A DNA stretch of 64,000 nt from Adiantum capillus-veneris (lineage: Eukaryota; Streptophyta; Polypodiopsida; Polypodiales; Pteridaceae), in assembly GCA_014529385.2 (NCBI GenBank), contig CM043966.1:89910587-89974586 (forward strand), written 5' to 3'. Made by a program: the position numbers and the translations under genes. The notes beneath the pieces are model-generated. The model ran no database searches. It saw nothing but the letters and a program-made list of their open reading frames with translations, and was not told the DNA's origin. Shown here piece after piece: positions 42,557-53,869 of the stretch (its first letter is position 1; each line of letters starts with the position of its first letter).

Positions 42557-44132
42557 TCCTTGTACGGCGGATGAATGTCCTTAGCCTCCTTTAGTCACTG
42601 CAAAATCAAACAACATTGGCACAGTAATTGCATTCTCATAAGCGATTAAAAAGCATATGCAGTTTTAGGCAGACAAATTGATTGGTAACAGAATTTTAGA
42701 CAATTTATCAACAATAAACATTAAATTGCAATATAATCAAATGCATAAAGAGATGTAAAGGTAAAAAATTAAACAAGTCTGGGGTCGCTAATTTGACGAT
42801 CGAAAGGCACTAGAGATCGACTATTAATACCATGGGTAAGCTTCTTAATTTTCTCTGGTCATTTAAGTTGTTTAATCGCGAGAGCCAAGTATTTCATGTT
42901 CGAGGACTGACTAGAGGCTATACCTAGAAGACCTTGTAGTTAAGCTACCATAAAAAGAATTTCTCATGAAATCATCGCCTGAATGATTACCTTTTCTTTG
43001 ACCCCCCAAAGTCTTTTCACAGTGATTCAATTTTGATGTGTGTGCTTATTTTGTATACCTTGGGTTTTTTGCTTTTCAAGGAAAAGCGCCCACACTGGGA
43101 ACCTCTAGGGCTCTAGTACCATAGGCGATACATGTGAGTGAAGTACCCAATCAAGCTGAGATTTCTCTTCCAGCTTAAGATTTTACAATGTGGCACTTTG
43201 ATTTTTTGTTCGTTCATTTTCAGCATTTTAATTTTGTAACTTTGGGGGGTCATATAACACTGATACACCTCCCCAAGCTCATCACACAAGTAAACTCCCT
43301 TTATAATACTTAAGCTAAAGGTCAATAGGGTCAAGCCCACTAGAAAGCCCTAGTATATTTCACACAATGATGCCTAAATCGGATTAAGAACCTAAGTAAC
43401 CATTGATTATTAGGAAGGCATTTCCCATGGTATTAAGAGAAGATCTCTAACACCTAACTTGGTCAAACTAGCTTAGTCGGACTGCTTGATTTTTAAATCT
43501 AAACAAGTAAGTATGACAAAAAATGACATTGAATTAAATGTTTGATACTAAGCAAATGTGCTGGATATTATGCTACCAATCACAATCAAAGCAGACAATC
43601 ATAGATGCAAAAAAGATAAGGGACAATGCTAATGGACAAGAAACACCTGTTTGTATTGATGGTCGCGCTTGATTTGAAAAGTGGATGAGAGAAAGATTTC
43701 ATGAAGGTCCAAATCCGAACCATAGCAACATGTTCCTGTACACACTATGAAACACAAGAATACCTCTAGGAGGCACATCAGTGGGAAAAAAGAACTTTGG
43801 TAATCACTCAACTCTAAAATAGAAACACTCCCATCGTACTAATCTTACCTACCCTCCATCACTTGAGTGCTGAGGATCAAAGGTGTTTGATGACATAGGT
43901 TTTTGTTTCAATGTACCGGATGTAAATGTGTAGGTCTGGGTCAATGTTTTGACTTTTATTGTGCATACTCGTTTGCTAATTTCTCTTGCTCTTTATTATT
44001 TTGTTTTTTGTGAGTATAAGGCTATATATATACATTCCCTAAGATTGGAGATTAAGAGGTCAGGGAGGAAGGTTGAGAGGGAAGCAAGTGAATGATGACT
44101 GTCAGCAAACACTCCCCCCTTCCTTGGGTAGA
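42557..44132 (-). other. E5 3' untranslated region
   Basis: Matches the E4 3' UTR in large part but lacks the small 3' ORF. A purine-rich run (GGAAGGGGGGAG on the minus strand, near 44112-44126) stands just after the tail ORF. Confidence 0.75.
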
Positions 44133-44744
44133 TCATACCGTTTGAAATGAGCTCGTCACCCTTTGAAACCAATTGTTCCAGTTGGTAATAGGTGAGGATT
44201 TTTGCCAATAGTTTACTATTACCTTAGGTGCCTCGTCGAGTTGCAAGGGTGGTAAGGTACTCTCCCAAGATTGAACTTGAAGTGGTTCATCAGGTGATTC
44301 TTGAACACTGGGAGGTGTGGATTCCTTTGTAGCTTCATGGAGGTCCACTATTGTAGGTGGAGGCTGTGGAGAATCTTTTACCTCTATGGATGCATTACAT
44401 GAGGAGCTAGAAGCTTCATGGGACTCCCCCCTTCCTGAGCTAGGTGGAACAAATTGTTCTTTCTTTGGTTCCCAAACTAGCAATGGAGTGGGTGTGTAGC
44501 ATTTTTTGATTTTTTTCTTTCCACGATCGTTGATTTGTTTTGGATCTACAGGATTGGGCTCACATGGGTTAGGTGACAGGTAAGAACACAATCTACGTTT
44601 TGGCACCCAGATTTGATCATTTCCTTGATAGTAGCCTTGGGCTTCCAATAATCGTTTAGGAATCCATCGCAACGTTTCTTTACATTTCTTTACATTTCTT
44701 GGGGCAAGTGGGACGTTTCTTACGAGGCTTCTGTTTTTTAGCAT
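44133..44744 (-). pseudogene. E5 WPK-repeat tail ORF
   Basis: Homologous to the C-terminal half of the E4 3' ORF: RWIPKRLLEAQGYYQGNDQI, WVPKRRL, LVWEPKKEQFVPPSSGRG and a near-identical end (ESTPPSVQESPDEPLQVQSW; NYWQKSSPITNWNNWFQRV). The frame is shifted relative to the upstream ORF by an 11-bp tandem duplication (TTTCTTTACAT) at about 44675-44698. The protease core that precedes this tail in E4 is absent. Confidence 0.85.
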
Positions 44745-46212
44745 CAGCCATGGTCGCTAAAGAAGCTTTAGGGACCCACTTGTATGTTTTCTTCGTTATA
44801 TTAGGATGAGTCTTGCCAGAAGCTATATGCATTGCTTGTAGCATATTTAAAGGTACAGGCATTTCATCCCCCTCAGGTGTTACCCAGGTCGTCCCCCTGT
44901 TTCCCCAAGTGTCTATGGTTGCTGCTAGGTGGACCCAATCCACATTGTCCGACTCACTCATCCCAGGTAGTACATCCATATAAGGAGAATCTCCCCCAAC
45001 GTCAGTGTCCGCTTTACACGTGTAACAATACTGCAATGGGGCCAAGTGAACTATGGTGTCAAATCTATGATCAATTATAAACCTGTTTCCTAGGGGATGT
45101 GCTCGACCTGTCACGAGATCCACTCGAATGACAGAATCTTGGAACTGCAAGTAAACATGGTTTTTAGACCAGTCATGCACCATTTTTGCTTCCCTCATGA
45201 AAGGACGTCCTAAGATCATCTCTGATGCCATAGTGTGTTTGGAGAAATCCATAACAATAAAGGTAATCCTTATTTTATGTCCAAAGACCTTGATCTTGAG
45301 ATCTTCTAGCATCCCAATAGGTTTAACAATAGACCCATTGGCCATCTTCACTACTATGGTTGTGGTTGCAAGGTGAGGTCTTCCCATAGTTTCCCAGCAA
45401 TTTTTAGTCACAATGCTAACCCCAACGCCACCATCAAGGATTCCCTTCACAGTTAATCCCTTAGTAGTGATTGGTATGGTCGCATTGGATTCATCACCCT
45501 CAAAGTATTTTCCCAACTTGTTAACAGGTATTTCTATAACAAGGTTCTTATCTAGGTTGGGTTGTGGATCTATGTATTCCTCCTCTATTGGCATCTCCCC
45601 AGCTCCATCCATCTGTGCAAATTGTGGTAGCCCAAACTTCAGTTCTCCATTGAGGAAGGCTCGAAGAGCTGAGACTAGCTCAGGGTCTTTATATAGTTTG
45701 GACATGATGGTGGTACTAACTTTTGAAGACATGAAATCCATCAATTTGGAAATGTTTAACGGCACCTTTTGGGCTTCAGTCCCTTGACGTGGGGAAGATG
45801 GGATCTCCATTTCTTTGATAGGATAAGGTAGTCCCTCTGTAAACATTCTTTCCATCAAGAAGTGAGTACGCCCACTTTTGGTTTGCATTAGTGTGGCGTT
45901 CTTTTGTAGCCTAATAGGACACTTGGCTACACGATGTGGACCTCCACACTCATAGCATTGAAGAGGTGGTCTCTTAGCAGTGTAATTGATATTTTGGCCT
46001 CTTGCCGCAAGAGCAACTACTTGATATACAGGTTTGACTTGTCCCCAATAGTCCTCCATGTAGTATTGTGGACTTTCTTCAAGCACATCCATCCCATAGG
46101 CAATATTAGGATCTACATCTTCCTCATTGTCTTCCAAACAAGAAATATATGACTCACAACCCACTTGATTCACAGAAGTGATTCTCGAATGTGGTGGTTG
46201 CGGTCCTAGCAC
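44680..46212 (-). CDS. E5 Gag-protease (PR1) fused to WPK tail
   Basis: A 510-codon uninterrupted frame. It has one zinc knuckle (CYECGGPHRVAKC), then a deletion relative to E4 of the fourth knuckle and linker, then HFLMERMFTEGLPYPIKEME and the retropepsin TTKGLTVKGILDGGVGVSIV (Asp codon 45435-45433) with MILGRPFM. The active site is D-G-G as in E4. The C-terminal part (PYMDVLPGMSESDNVDWVHL) passes in phase into TYKWVPKASLATM, the first WPK repeat of the tail. As part of a non-autonomous element this long open frame is notable. It is not a host gene. Confidence 0.82.
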   Translation of the reverse strand: MLGPQPPHSRITSVNQVGCESYISCLEDNEEDVDPNIAYGMDVLEESPQYYMEDYWGQVKPVYQVVALAARGQNINYTAKRPPLQCYECGGPHRVAKCPIRLQKNATLMQTKSGRTHFLMERMFTEGLPYPIKEMEIPSSPRQGTEAQKVPLNISKLMDFMSSKVSTTIMSKLYKDPELVSALRAFLNGELKFGLPQFAQMDGAGEMPIEEEYIDPQPNLDKNLVIEIPVNKLGKYFEGDESNATIPITTKGLTVKGILDGGVGVSIVTKNCWETMGRPHLATTTIVVKMANGSIVKPIGMLEDLKIKVFGHKIRITFIVMDFSKHTMASEMILGRPFMREAKMVHDWSKNHVYLQFQDSVIRVDLVTGRAHPLGNRFIIDHRFDTIVHLAPLQYCYTCKADTDVGGDSPYMDVLPGMSESDNVDWVHLAATIDTWGNRGTTWVTPEGDEMPVPLNMLQAMHIASGKTHPNITKKTYKWVPKASLATMADAKKQKPRKKRPTCPKKCKEM

Positions 46213-47138
46213 TGGAGGTGGTAAGGTGTTGTTTGAACAACATTTTGGGCTCTAGGGACCATATGTTGTGATGTTTGTTCAAGAGGTGGGGCCGGCATCA
46301 ATGCAGGCACTCGAGGTGTGTCTGTCCATGCTAAGGTTGGTCTATTGGCCATCACACGCTTAAATACTATGCAATCCTTGGCTTGATGACCATACCTCCC
46401 ACAGGCATTGCAGTTCCCATTAAATTTTACTCTAAAAGTAGGGCATTCACTGGTACTATGCGGTCCATAGCATATTGAGCACCATTGTTGCTCCCTTCTT
46501 GGATACATATGATTGTTTTGCGGAGCACGATTGTCTCTAAGACTCTCTTGAATAGCATTGGTGAGATCTGCTAAAGTCATCTTAGATATCTTTGGCTCCT
46601 TAGCAATAGGCTTTAGGGTCATTGGCTGATGCCTTGATGCTTGGGAGCTAATAGATTTAGTCTCAACAGACACTCTTTCTCCTTGAATCATTAAATTATC
46701 CTCCAATTGCATCGCATTGGTGGTGACTGCTTCCCAAGTGGTGATACCTCTAAGGACTAGGCCATTGTAGATATTCTCATGCCGTAATCCCCTAATGAAT
46801 CTATCAAGAAATTGGTTATTGTTGAAGCGCTCATTTGGATTACAACGAGAATTCAAATGCTTCAATCGACTTATAAAGTCTCTCACCGACTCTCCTTCCT
46901 CGCGTTGGGCTTTCTCGAGCTGAGAGGCTACACCCCAAAGCACTCCCTCTCGTATGTATTCTTTTAAGAACAGTCTCCTAAGAGTAGGGTAAATCGTTTT
47001 TTCTTCCACCCTTAGGGTTCTATACCAATCCCCAGCCTTTCCACTTAAGGTTAGGCTTAAAGCATTGCTCTTATGTAGGTCATTGTGTTCTCCTAGAGAA
47101 TCGCATATTTGTTCAAACACTTCGATATGATTTCTCAC
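46206..47138 (-). pseudogene. E5 Gag capsid and nucleocapsid
   Basis: 310 open codons: LTLSGKAGDWYRTLRVEEKT, FLKEYIREGVLWGVASQLEK, GESVRDFISRLKHLNSRCNP, FIRGLRHENIYNGLVLRG, then knuckles CSICYGPHSTSEC and CNACGRYGHQAKDC. Very close to E4, but without the stops found there. It ends by frameshift into the 46212 frame. Confidence 0.88.
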
Positions 47139-47151
47139 ATCCCCGTCTCCA

Positions 47152-48669
47152 CTAAATTTTTGTGTGAGCTTTGGCTATTTGTACTGCCTTACTTCTAGGC
47201 TCTCTATCATGCAGGTTACGTATATTCTCAGCAATAGATCGACCAATAGCTTGAGCAAATGTTGCCAAGTCACCTAAGTGAGCAGGTACCGTGGGTGAAG
47301 GCGCTCCAGAGACTACATGTGGAGTAGGTATTGGCATTGGGCTTGGCGCATAGGAAGCCCTTGGGTTCCACGTTGGGTACTATGTTGTGCCATGTGGTGG
47401 TCCATAGTTCATATGAGTGGCCCTAGGCATAGCAGACGTCGGATGTGACATACTAATGCTAGCCGGCATAGTCCCATGGAAATAAGGACTTGTGTATTGT
47501 GGTTGTGTAGCATAGATAGCTGAAACAATGGGAGGGGTAGGGACTACATGAGTACGTGGACCCATAGGTGCATACGATTGGTACGCACTTGTAGGTACTA
47601 TTGCAGGCATTGCACTACCATGTAGCGGTGCTTTACTAAGAAACGAGGTCCATGGTGTGTTTCTTGGCATGCCCATCATTGGGGTAGGCATGGTATCCGT
47701 GGTGTCATCCAGGGAATGATGAGCTAGACTTGGAAAAGTAAAGCTATCACTTGTGGGCTAAGATTTCATTGAGACCCCTGGCGAAACAACATATGGGGGA
47801 TCGATGGGACTCACTGAGGGAGTCTCCATTTGTGACAGAGTGGGTTGTTTCCCTTTGCCCGTGTCTAAAAATCGCATAGGACCCATTGAAGGTATGTTTA
47901 TTCCTCGATTTTGCCTCTCGGACCGGATAATCCTATGGATGACATTGTAGATCATGTGTTGTTATTCCTCTAGACTAGTGGCACTAGATGTGGATTGTAC
48001 AACTTCTAACCAACCCACATGGTATGTGTAGCCCATGTATAGGTCGGTCAAAGTCTCCGTGTGTAGGTCATATTCCCAATTTTCATTGAGAAATACCCCG
48101 TCCAAACTTGCTGTACTAGAGGGTTGCCGTTAGGTGGATGCAATGTTGCTTCCCGTGTTTTGACTTTTAGTCACCGCTACCTTAGAGGCGACTTTGGAAG
48201 GTGGTAGCTCGGTAGGGCCCTCATTAAATGAGGTAGGTAGAATGTCCACGTGGACACTCTGAGGGAGTGTGGGGTCTACAGGAGATGTGAATGGTGATTC
48301 TACTTCTCCACCCCCTTCGTTTACTTCACTAGCCGTAGGTTCAAAGCGCGTAGCTCTACTAAACGTTTCCATCAAACGGCTAAAAACACTAGTTCTAGGT
48401 TGTTGGGCCCAACTAGGTACGGTTTCATTTGTTCCCCCGGGGCTTTGTGTAAGATGCTCTTTCATAATATCGTAGTCAGAGGAAGAGTAGCTAGCCGCTA
48501 TATTTGGGTCTTGGGTTGTACTACCTTGGGTCCCCGCCGAGGGCGTAGATCCTAGCGTGGAAGGATAGTGAGTACCCCCGTAAATCGAAGCACTAGCTAG
48601 TTGTTCGGACTCTAACACACGACCAGAGCGTAGATACATGTGCTTTGGGTGCCCTACAAGTGTCGGCAA
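47152..48669 (-). pseudogene. E5 Gag N-terminal region
   Basis: Start at ATG 48669 (MPTLVGHPKHMYLRSGRVLE). The LRSG motif and the following ASASIYGGTHYPSTLGSTPS match E4. The region then passes through four frames (48130, 47955-47758, 47691-47380, 47337-47152) and is proline-rich near 47380-47690. Several frameshifts make it a pseudogene. Confidence 0.82.
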
Positions 48670-49458
48670 GTACCCTCAAAGGTTACTTGCTTTGTTTTGT
48701 GGGTGTTTTGCACCTCGTTTTCTACTTGATTTTTTCTTGTTTTTGATGTTTTTTGGATGTTTTTTAATGTTTGATTTTTTTGATTAAAGTGTGTGATAGC
48801 TTGAAACGAGTGTATCACTTAGAGGGTCGCTGTGTGCTTTACAGCACAATTTTCGGGCATCTAACGTTCCGTTGGTCCTCAAAAAATCGATTTTTAGCTA
48901 CGTGTGAAGCTAAAATTCATTTTTTTAAAAGGCGACTGAGGCTTAGGCTTGAGCGTGAGCTTGGGCTTGGGTCTGGGAGATATTCCCGATCCCGGTCCTA
49001 CCTTTAAATATATTTTTTAAAATTTTAAAATTTTTTAAAAAGTTTTTTAAAAAAAAAGAAAAAAGAAAAAAAAAGGATAAGGTCGTCGCGGCCTGCGCGA
49101 GAGCACACACACACTCTATCTACCTACTTCTAACTAATATACCTACTCTTACACATTAACACACTCTATTAACTCTTACTAATCTACTTCCTACTTACTG
49201 TACACAGAAAACTAACTACCTTAATACACAAAGAATAAACACAGAACCTTTGAAATCTCCATTAACAAAGAAAACTAACTACCTTAATACACAGAGAATA
49301 AACATAGTACCTTTGAAAACTCCATTAACAAAAAAAACACACAGTATAATACCAAATCCCTCTTCTCAACACACACACACTCCTTCCTTACCTTTCCTAC
49401 AATAGAAATTGCACCACGGAGAAGCACAGAGTGCTACTCGAGCTTCATGTATGGCATT
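48670..49458 (-). other. E5 untranslated leader
   Basis: Non-coding. It holds a CCCAAG-type hexamer tract (48937-48976) and A/T runs (49010-49078) corresponding to the E4 leader, then AC-rich short repeats with a near-duplicate AAAACTAACTACCTTAATAC at about 49208 and 49268. Confidence 0.7.
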
Positions 49459-49479
49459 CCCCCGCAGCGGTGCCAAAAA
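49459..49479 (-). promoter_or_regulatory. E5 primer binding site
   Basis: On the minus strand TTGGCACCGCTGCGGGGGAA follows the LTR; it is the E4 primer site with two changes. Confidence 0.85.
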
Positions 49480-50081
49480 TGTGCGCATATGTCGCACATG
49501 TCAATGCAAGGAACTTGTCGATACACCGTGTGCGAGCCACAAATGGCTCCAAGCACACAACAAGCCTAAACTAGTAAGCTCAAAGAAAGCGATGGTGTGT
49601 CACTCACCGCTCTACGCTTGCTTCGTGGAGGATTCCTCGCCGCGAAGAAGAAGGAGTTGCCGCTTTGCCGCGCTCAACCGCTTCGTCGCCGCCGTGCCGT
49701 CGTTGCAATGCTCGATCGCACACACACACACACACACTCTCTCTCTCTCTCTCTCTGTCACACACACACACATACACAAGGGGGTGAAGAAGAAGAAGAT
49801 GGAGATGGAGATGGAGCAAGAGCACTCTTCTATTGCACAAATGAGAGAATGAGTGAATTTTAGGTTTAGTTGACTTTTATATGAGCTCGTCCCATTCACA
49901 CTTGGGAGCCCATGCTTAGCCAACTAATCCCTTGAATGTTCCAGTTAGAGTGCGCCTCTCATCGGCGATCACTCTTACCCTTTTCCTATTAGACCGACAA
50001 GCCCAGTACCTGACTCTACCAAATAAATATTACAATGTCCGCCATAGGTGATAGGGTGTCCGTGAGCCATGAGGGTTAACA
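49480..50081 (-). repeat. E5 5' LTR
   Basis: 602 bp. On the minus strand it starts TGTTAACCC and ends with CGACATATGCGCACA. TATAAAA is at 49881-49875. The transcribed part contains CA, CT and CA runs (49719-49772) at the place where the E4 LTRs carry GT and GA runs. Confidence 0.93.
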
Positions 50082-50504
50082 CGGGAGACCACCATGCTTT
50101 CCACTTGAATCTAGATTCACAGGTCAACAACCAACATCTATTTAGCTATTCTACAACTCTTTTGGGCAACAATCTTTCCGCCCAATAGAGGTGAACCTAG
50201 GAGGCCAGTCAGTTTGTTCCTTACTAGCTTCTATTGTTGCTATCCCAAAACTAGCCCCAGTTGTCGTAGCCCTTTGTTGTTGATCTTTCTAGAAACTTCC
50301 CGCTAGAATAGGCTCAGAAGGATGCTTTCCATCTTAGAGAGACAAGGGGACTAGTGAGTTATAGAGTTGTGAAAGTACCTAGTTATCTCTCCCAATTCTA
50401 AGGCCTTTGTTGGTTTGTTGCACTTTTGAAGTAGCTCGCTTGTTGTGCCCCGAAGCTTCAGATAACACCACCGAGGGGCAATCAACTTGTCGTGCATCTC
50501 AAGC

Positions 50505-50596
50505 CCTTTTCCAATGGCCACCTTTTGAGCACAGTTTGGCATTGTCTATGCCCTTTCCAATGGCCACCTTTCGAGCACAGTTTGGCATTGTCTATC
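50505..50596. repeat. 46-bp tandem pair
   Basis: Two copies containing CCAATGGCCACCTTT and GAGCACAGTTTGGCATTG with only a few differences. Confidence 0.95.
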
Positions 50597-51365
50597 ATGG
50601 TCTTTGTCATAATAGTAGGGTGGTATCGAGTTTGTAGTAACAACCTTGACAAACTTAGCTGGAACTTCAAGAGTGCATGCTTTCTTGCATTGGTATTTGA
50701 TTCTTGACCTCCATCACCAATGTTATGATGAAGTCGATAATTGAATGGGTTTTTCCATCTTGGTGGTCTTTGCATACTTCTTTAAAGTGAATTTGCGTTG
50801 ACTCATCCTAAGCAACCTCAATCCGATCAATAGTTTGAGCACTTTGGTCCTTGGTTTGCTCAATCGATAGGTTAAAATCCCGCAAGTTACTTTGTAATTC
50901 CTATTGTCTACAAGAGATGATAGGAGCAGATTGTCTTTGCCATTTTCAACCTTTACAAGTGTAAAAATTTGCTTGCCAAAAAAATTTAACTAGTTAAATG
51001 TTCTTTAAGATGCCTTTTTTTCTCTCCTCTTCTAAGCGTCATAACCCTTTTGTAAACATAGGAAAGATTGCAACAATATGTGAGAGTTTCTTTGTTTTTA
51101 ATTCCACATTTCTAGTGTTGGTTGCTATTTTCGATTGGCTAGCTCAAAAGATACCTCTTTATGGGGATGAAAGCTTTGATGATGCCTTGAGTCCTTTTGG
51201 AATACACGGATGAATTACTAATCACCATACTTTTGAAAGTTACATATCTAATGGAGTGATTAATGTATTAAAAAGCTATAGCTTACTCCCTGGTTTTCTT
51301 GATGAACTTTTGGATAGCGTCAACATGAGTCTTTGTGGAGATTCTTTGTTTGTTCATTATAACAA

Positions 51366-51368
51366 CCC

Positions 51369-51399
<31 letters not shown>

Positions 51400-51404
51400 A
51401 AAAA
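51366..51404. repeat. Poly-C (24) followed by poly-A (15)
   Basis: Adjacent homopolymers. The length may be inexact if sequencing stuttered. Confidence 0.9.
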
Positions 51405-53056
51405 CCCAAAAACCCAAAAAAGAAAAAAAACTCACAATAGTGATGAATGTACAAAGTAACCTCTAGCTCATGGACGAGCCTTGACAAATATCCAAATACA
51501 ACAAAACGCTGATCGGCCTCACAAAGAGGCAACCAACTACCCAACATCAAGATAGCTCTAGCATATCTAAACATCGTTGATGGCCCTACATCACTCATCC
51601 GATTCCTTCCCTTTGCCAATGGAGACAATGTCCCTTACTTTCTTGGACGATCTCCGTGAAGCTAGTAGTTATCACAACATTCTCAAACACCCAACAATTC
51701 TTGTACTTGTAGATCTACTTAAAGTAGCATAATCCAACAATTTGTGTGAGAAGGTAGCAAAGGATTCACTCAATGAAGTGTGGTGTTTGGTAGTGAATAC
51801 ATAAAGTGCAGACATAGAAGACTCTCTCTCAGCCACTCATGTACACATAGGACTTTCAAAATAAGACAAATATGAAAACATCCAAGTTTTGATCATATCT
51901 AAACAAGGGTAGGATGAAAGGATTTACTGATGCATTTATAGCGGCTAACCTTTGTCTTCCAAACAAACCCCGAATTGTTCTTTGAAACTGTAATTTTGTG
52001 CCCACAATGATGTATATATTTTGCCTAGCGATTGGAATGAGCTGTGTATATAAGTCTTCATGGTTCGTAATCAAGCAAGACTCACCCTCTAGAGCAAAAT
52101 AAATATCACCCTCTAGAGCAAAATAAATATGTGCACATCAAATGAGTTAGAATAATCTAGGAGTGATAGAATAATAGGGAGTGGAGAGAGATTTGGTTAG
52201 AGAGGGAGATAGATGGACAGATAGAACAACAAAAAATGTAAAGAGTAGCACCTTACATGATATGCCCACAAGTATGTTGTTGATTTGTTGCAAAGAAGCA
52301 AACAGTTAGCAGCCTTTAACACCTTCTTAAGTCAATCAAAACCCTTTCTTGACGAGTAGAATATGTGTACATTAGATGATCATAGGCTTGCCAAAATGTG
52401 TGTGTGTTTGCCAATTTAGCTAGAGCTTCCACAAAGCATACATAAAAATTGGTCCTCTGTATTCTTACTCTCTCCCGCTAACATGACTTCACTCCCTAAC
52501 TCTTGATTGCTTTATAAGGGAGAAGAGGGTCCTTTATATAGATGTGGATAAACCTCAAGAGTTCCACTGGATGCAATGTGAATAGGGGATGAGGAGTGTT
52601 GAAAATGATCTGTTCTTTTGTGGTGTGGACAAGCAAATTAGGCTCCACCATTTTGATCATATCTCCTCGGCCATATCTTCAAAAATTATGAAAAAATTTG
52701 AGCATATTATTTAGCTCATGAGCTACAACTTTTGTGAAGAACATGTTTTTAAATTCATATGGAAATTGGATGCCAAAAATTCCACAAAAACATGTCTTTT
52801 CTCTCTCTGCAAAAGTCTTCAGGTGGGCCCCTTTGCATTGAACTTTCTTATGGCTCCAAGAATACACATATCATGGTGTAATTAAGCATGACTTTGAACC
52901 TTGAATTTCTTTATGGCTCCAAGAATACATACATCATGGTGCATGTAAGCATGATCATGATCTTCGAAAAGAGTGTCCAAGAGTTTGTATGCATGCCAAT
53001 AGAAAATCAATATTAATTTAAAATAGAAAATAAAATATAACAAAAATAAAAAATAG

Positions 53057-53195
53057 AAATGCTATAATGTATCCAAAAATGGAGTTATAGCATTTACAGA
53101 GTCACTTTGAAGGCTATTCAAATAAATAACACACATATACTTATGTATATTATTAAAAATGCTATAATGTATCTAAAAATGGAGTCATAGCATTT
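53057..53195. repeat. Two hairpin units 100 bp apart
   Basis: AAATGCTATAATGTATC...GGAGTTATAGCATTT at 53057-53095 and a near copy at 53157-53195. The arms AAATGCTAT and ATAGCATTT are complementary, so each unit can fold. Confidence 0.8.
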
Positions 53196-53486
53196 GTTCC
53201 CATGATGCACGTGCCATGGCACAACAACATTGCTGCGGCCAAAGAAATATCCCCTCTATTCTTAGAGGGCTATAATTTCTTCCAAGTAGAACACTATTAA
53301 TACTTTCTTCCTACATGTATAGTCTATGGCATTTCTAAAAGTGAAACATGACACAATCTCTTGACAGATTCTAACAACCACGAATATACGTAAGATGCTA
53401 TAAAGTGTTCTTTGATACCAAGTTTGGCAGTTTCTTATCATTTTTCATGAGGTGGTAGCCCTTGTTCAACAAACTTAGGAGAGATC

Positions 53487-53489
<3 letters not shown>

Positions 53490-53544
<55 letters not shown>
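53490..53544. repeat. (GA)n microsatellite
   Basis: GA run of about 55 bp. Confidence 0.95.
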
Positions 53545-53548
<4 letters not shown>

Positions 53549-53869
53549 AGATTTTATTATCGTCCTCGGAGGTCAAATATGACCTATAGGATCAAAATTA
53601 CATGTGATGTAGTATGTGTATGGTTGATGAGTGACTCTCAATGCTCCAAAATTGTGGTGATGAGAGTCGCAATGGAGAGCCCACACTCTGGCTAGGAGAG
53701 GAAAGTGTGTAGGTCTAAGTCATGGTTGACAATGTGAGAGAAGCAAGTTCGAATGTGACCAAAAGTTGAGCACTCTAGTAGTGTGTGGTACTTAGACTCT
53801 TGAACTTGCAGTGAGCATAGTGTGCACAATCAATTTGACTCTTCTCCATTGCCCCAACGCTCTGTCTTG

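Larger units (their letters stand above)
41995..50081 (-). mobile_element. Gypsy element E5, internally deleted relative of E4
   Basis: 8,087 bp on the minus strand with 5' LTR 50081-49480, primer site, leader, Gag, zinc knuckles, protease and tail, 3' UTR and 3' LTR (42556-41995), flanked by CGGGA on both sides (41990-41994 and 50082-50086). RT, RNase H, integrase and the downstream protease core are all missing. The Gag-protease frame runs in phase into the WPK-repeat tail that in E4 follows PR2. It resembles a non-autonomous derivative that would depend on an E4-like partner. LTRs differ at roughly ten sites in the first 230 bp, so it is older than E4. Confidence 0.92.
50087..53489. other. 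Non-coding stretch with short duplications
   Basis: No convincing gene on either strand. Minus-strand frames at 51830-51470 (SDVGPSTMFRYARAILMLGS, WLPLCEADQRFVVFGYLSRL) look protein-like but I do not recognise them. Contained repeats: a 46-bp tandem pair (50505-50596), poly-C plus poly-A (51366-51404), a 24-bp tandem pair (52082-52129), a 62-bp pair (from 52849 and 52911) and a pair of hairpins (53057 and 53157). Confidence 0.6.

Noticed and set aside
51470-51830. Protein-like minus-strand frames as a host gene exon
   Set aside because: Composition is plausible but frames change and I cannot match them to a family; splice sites were not convincing.
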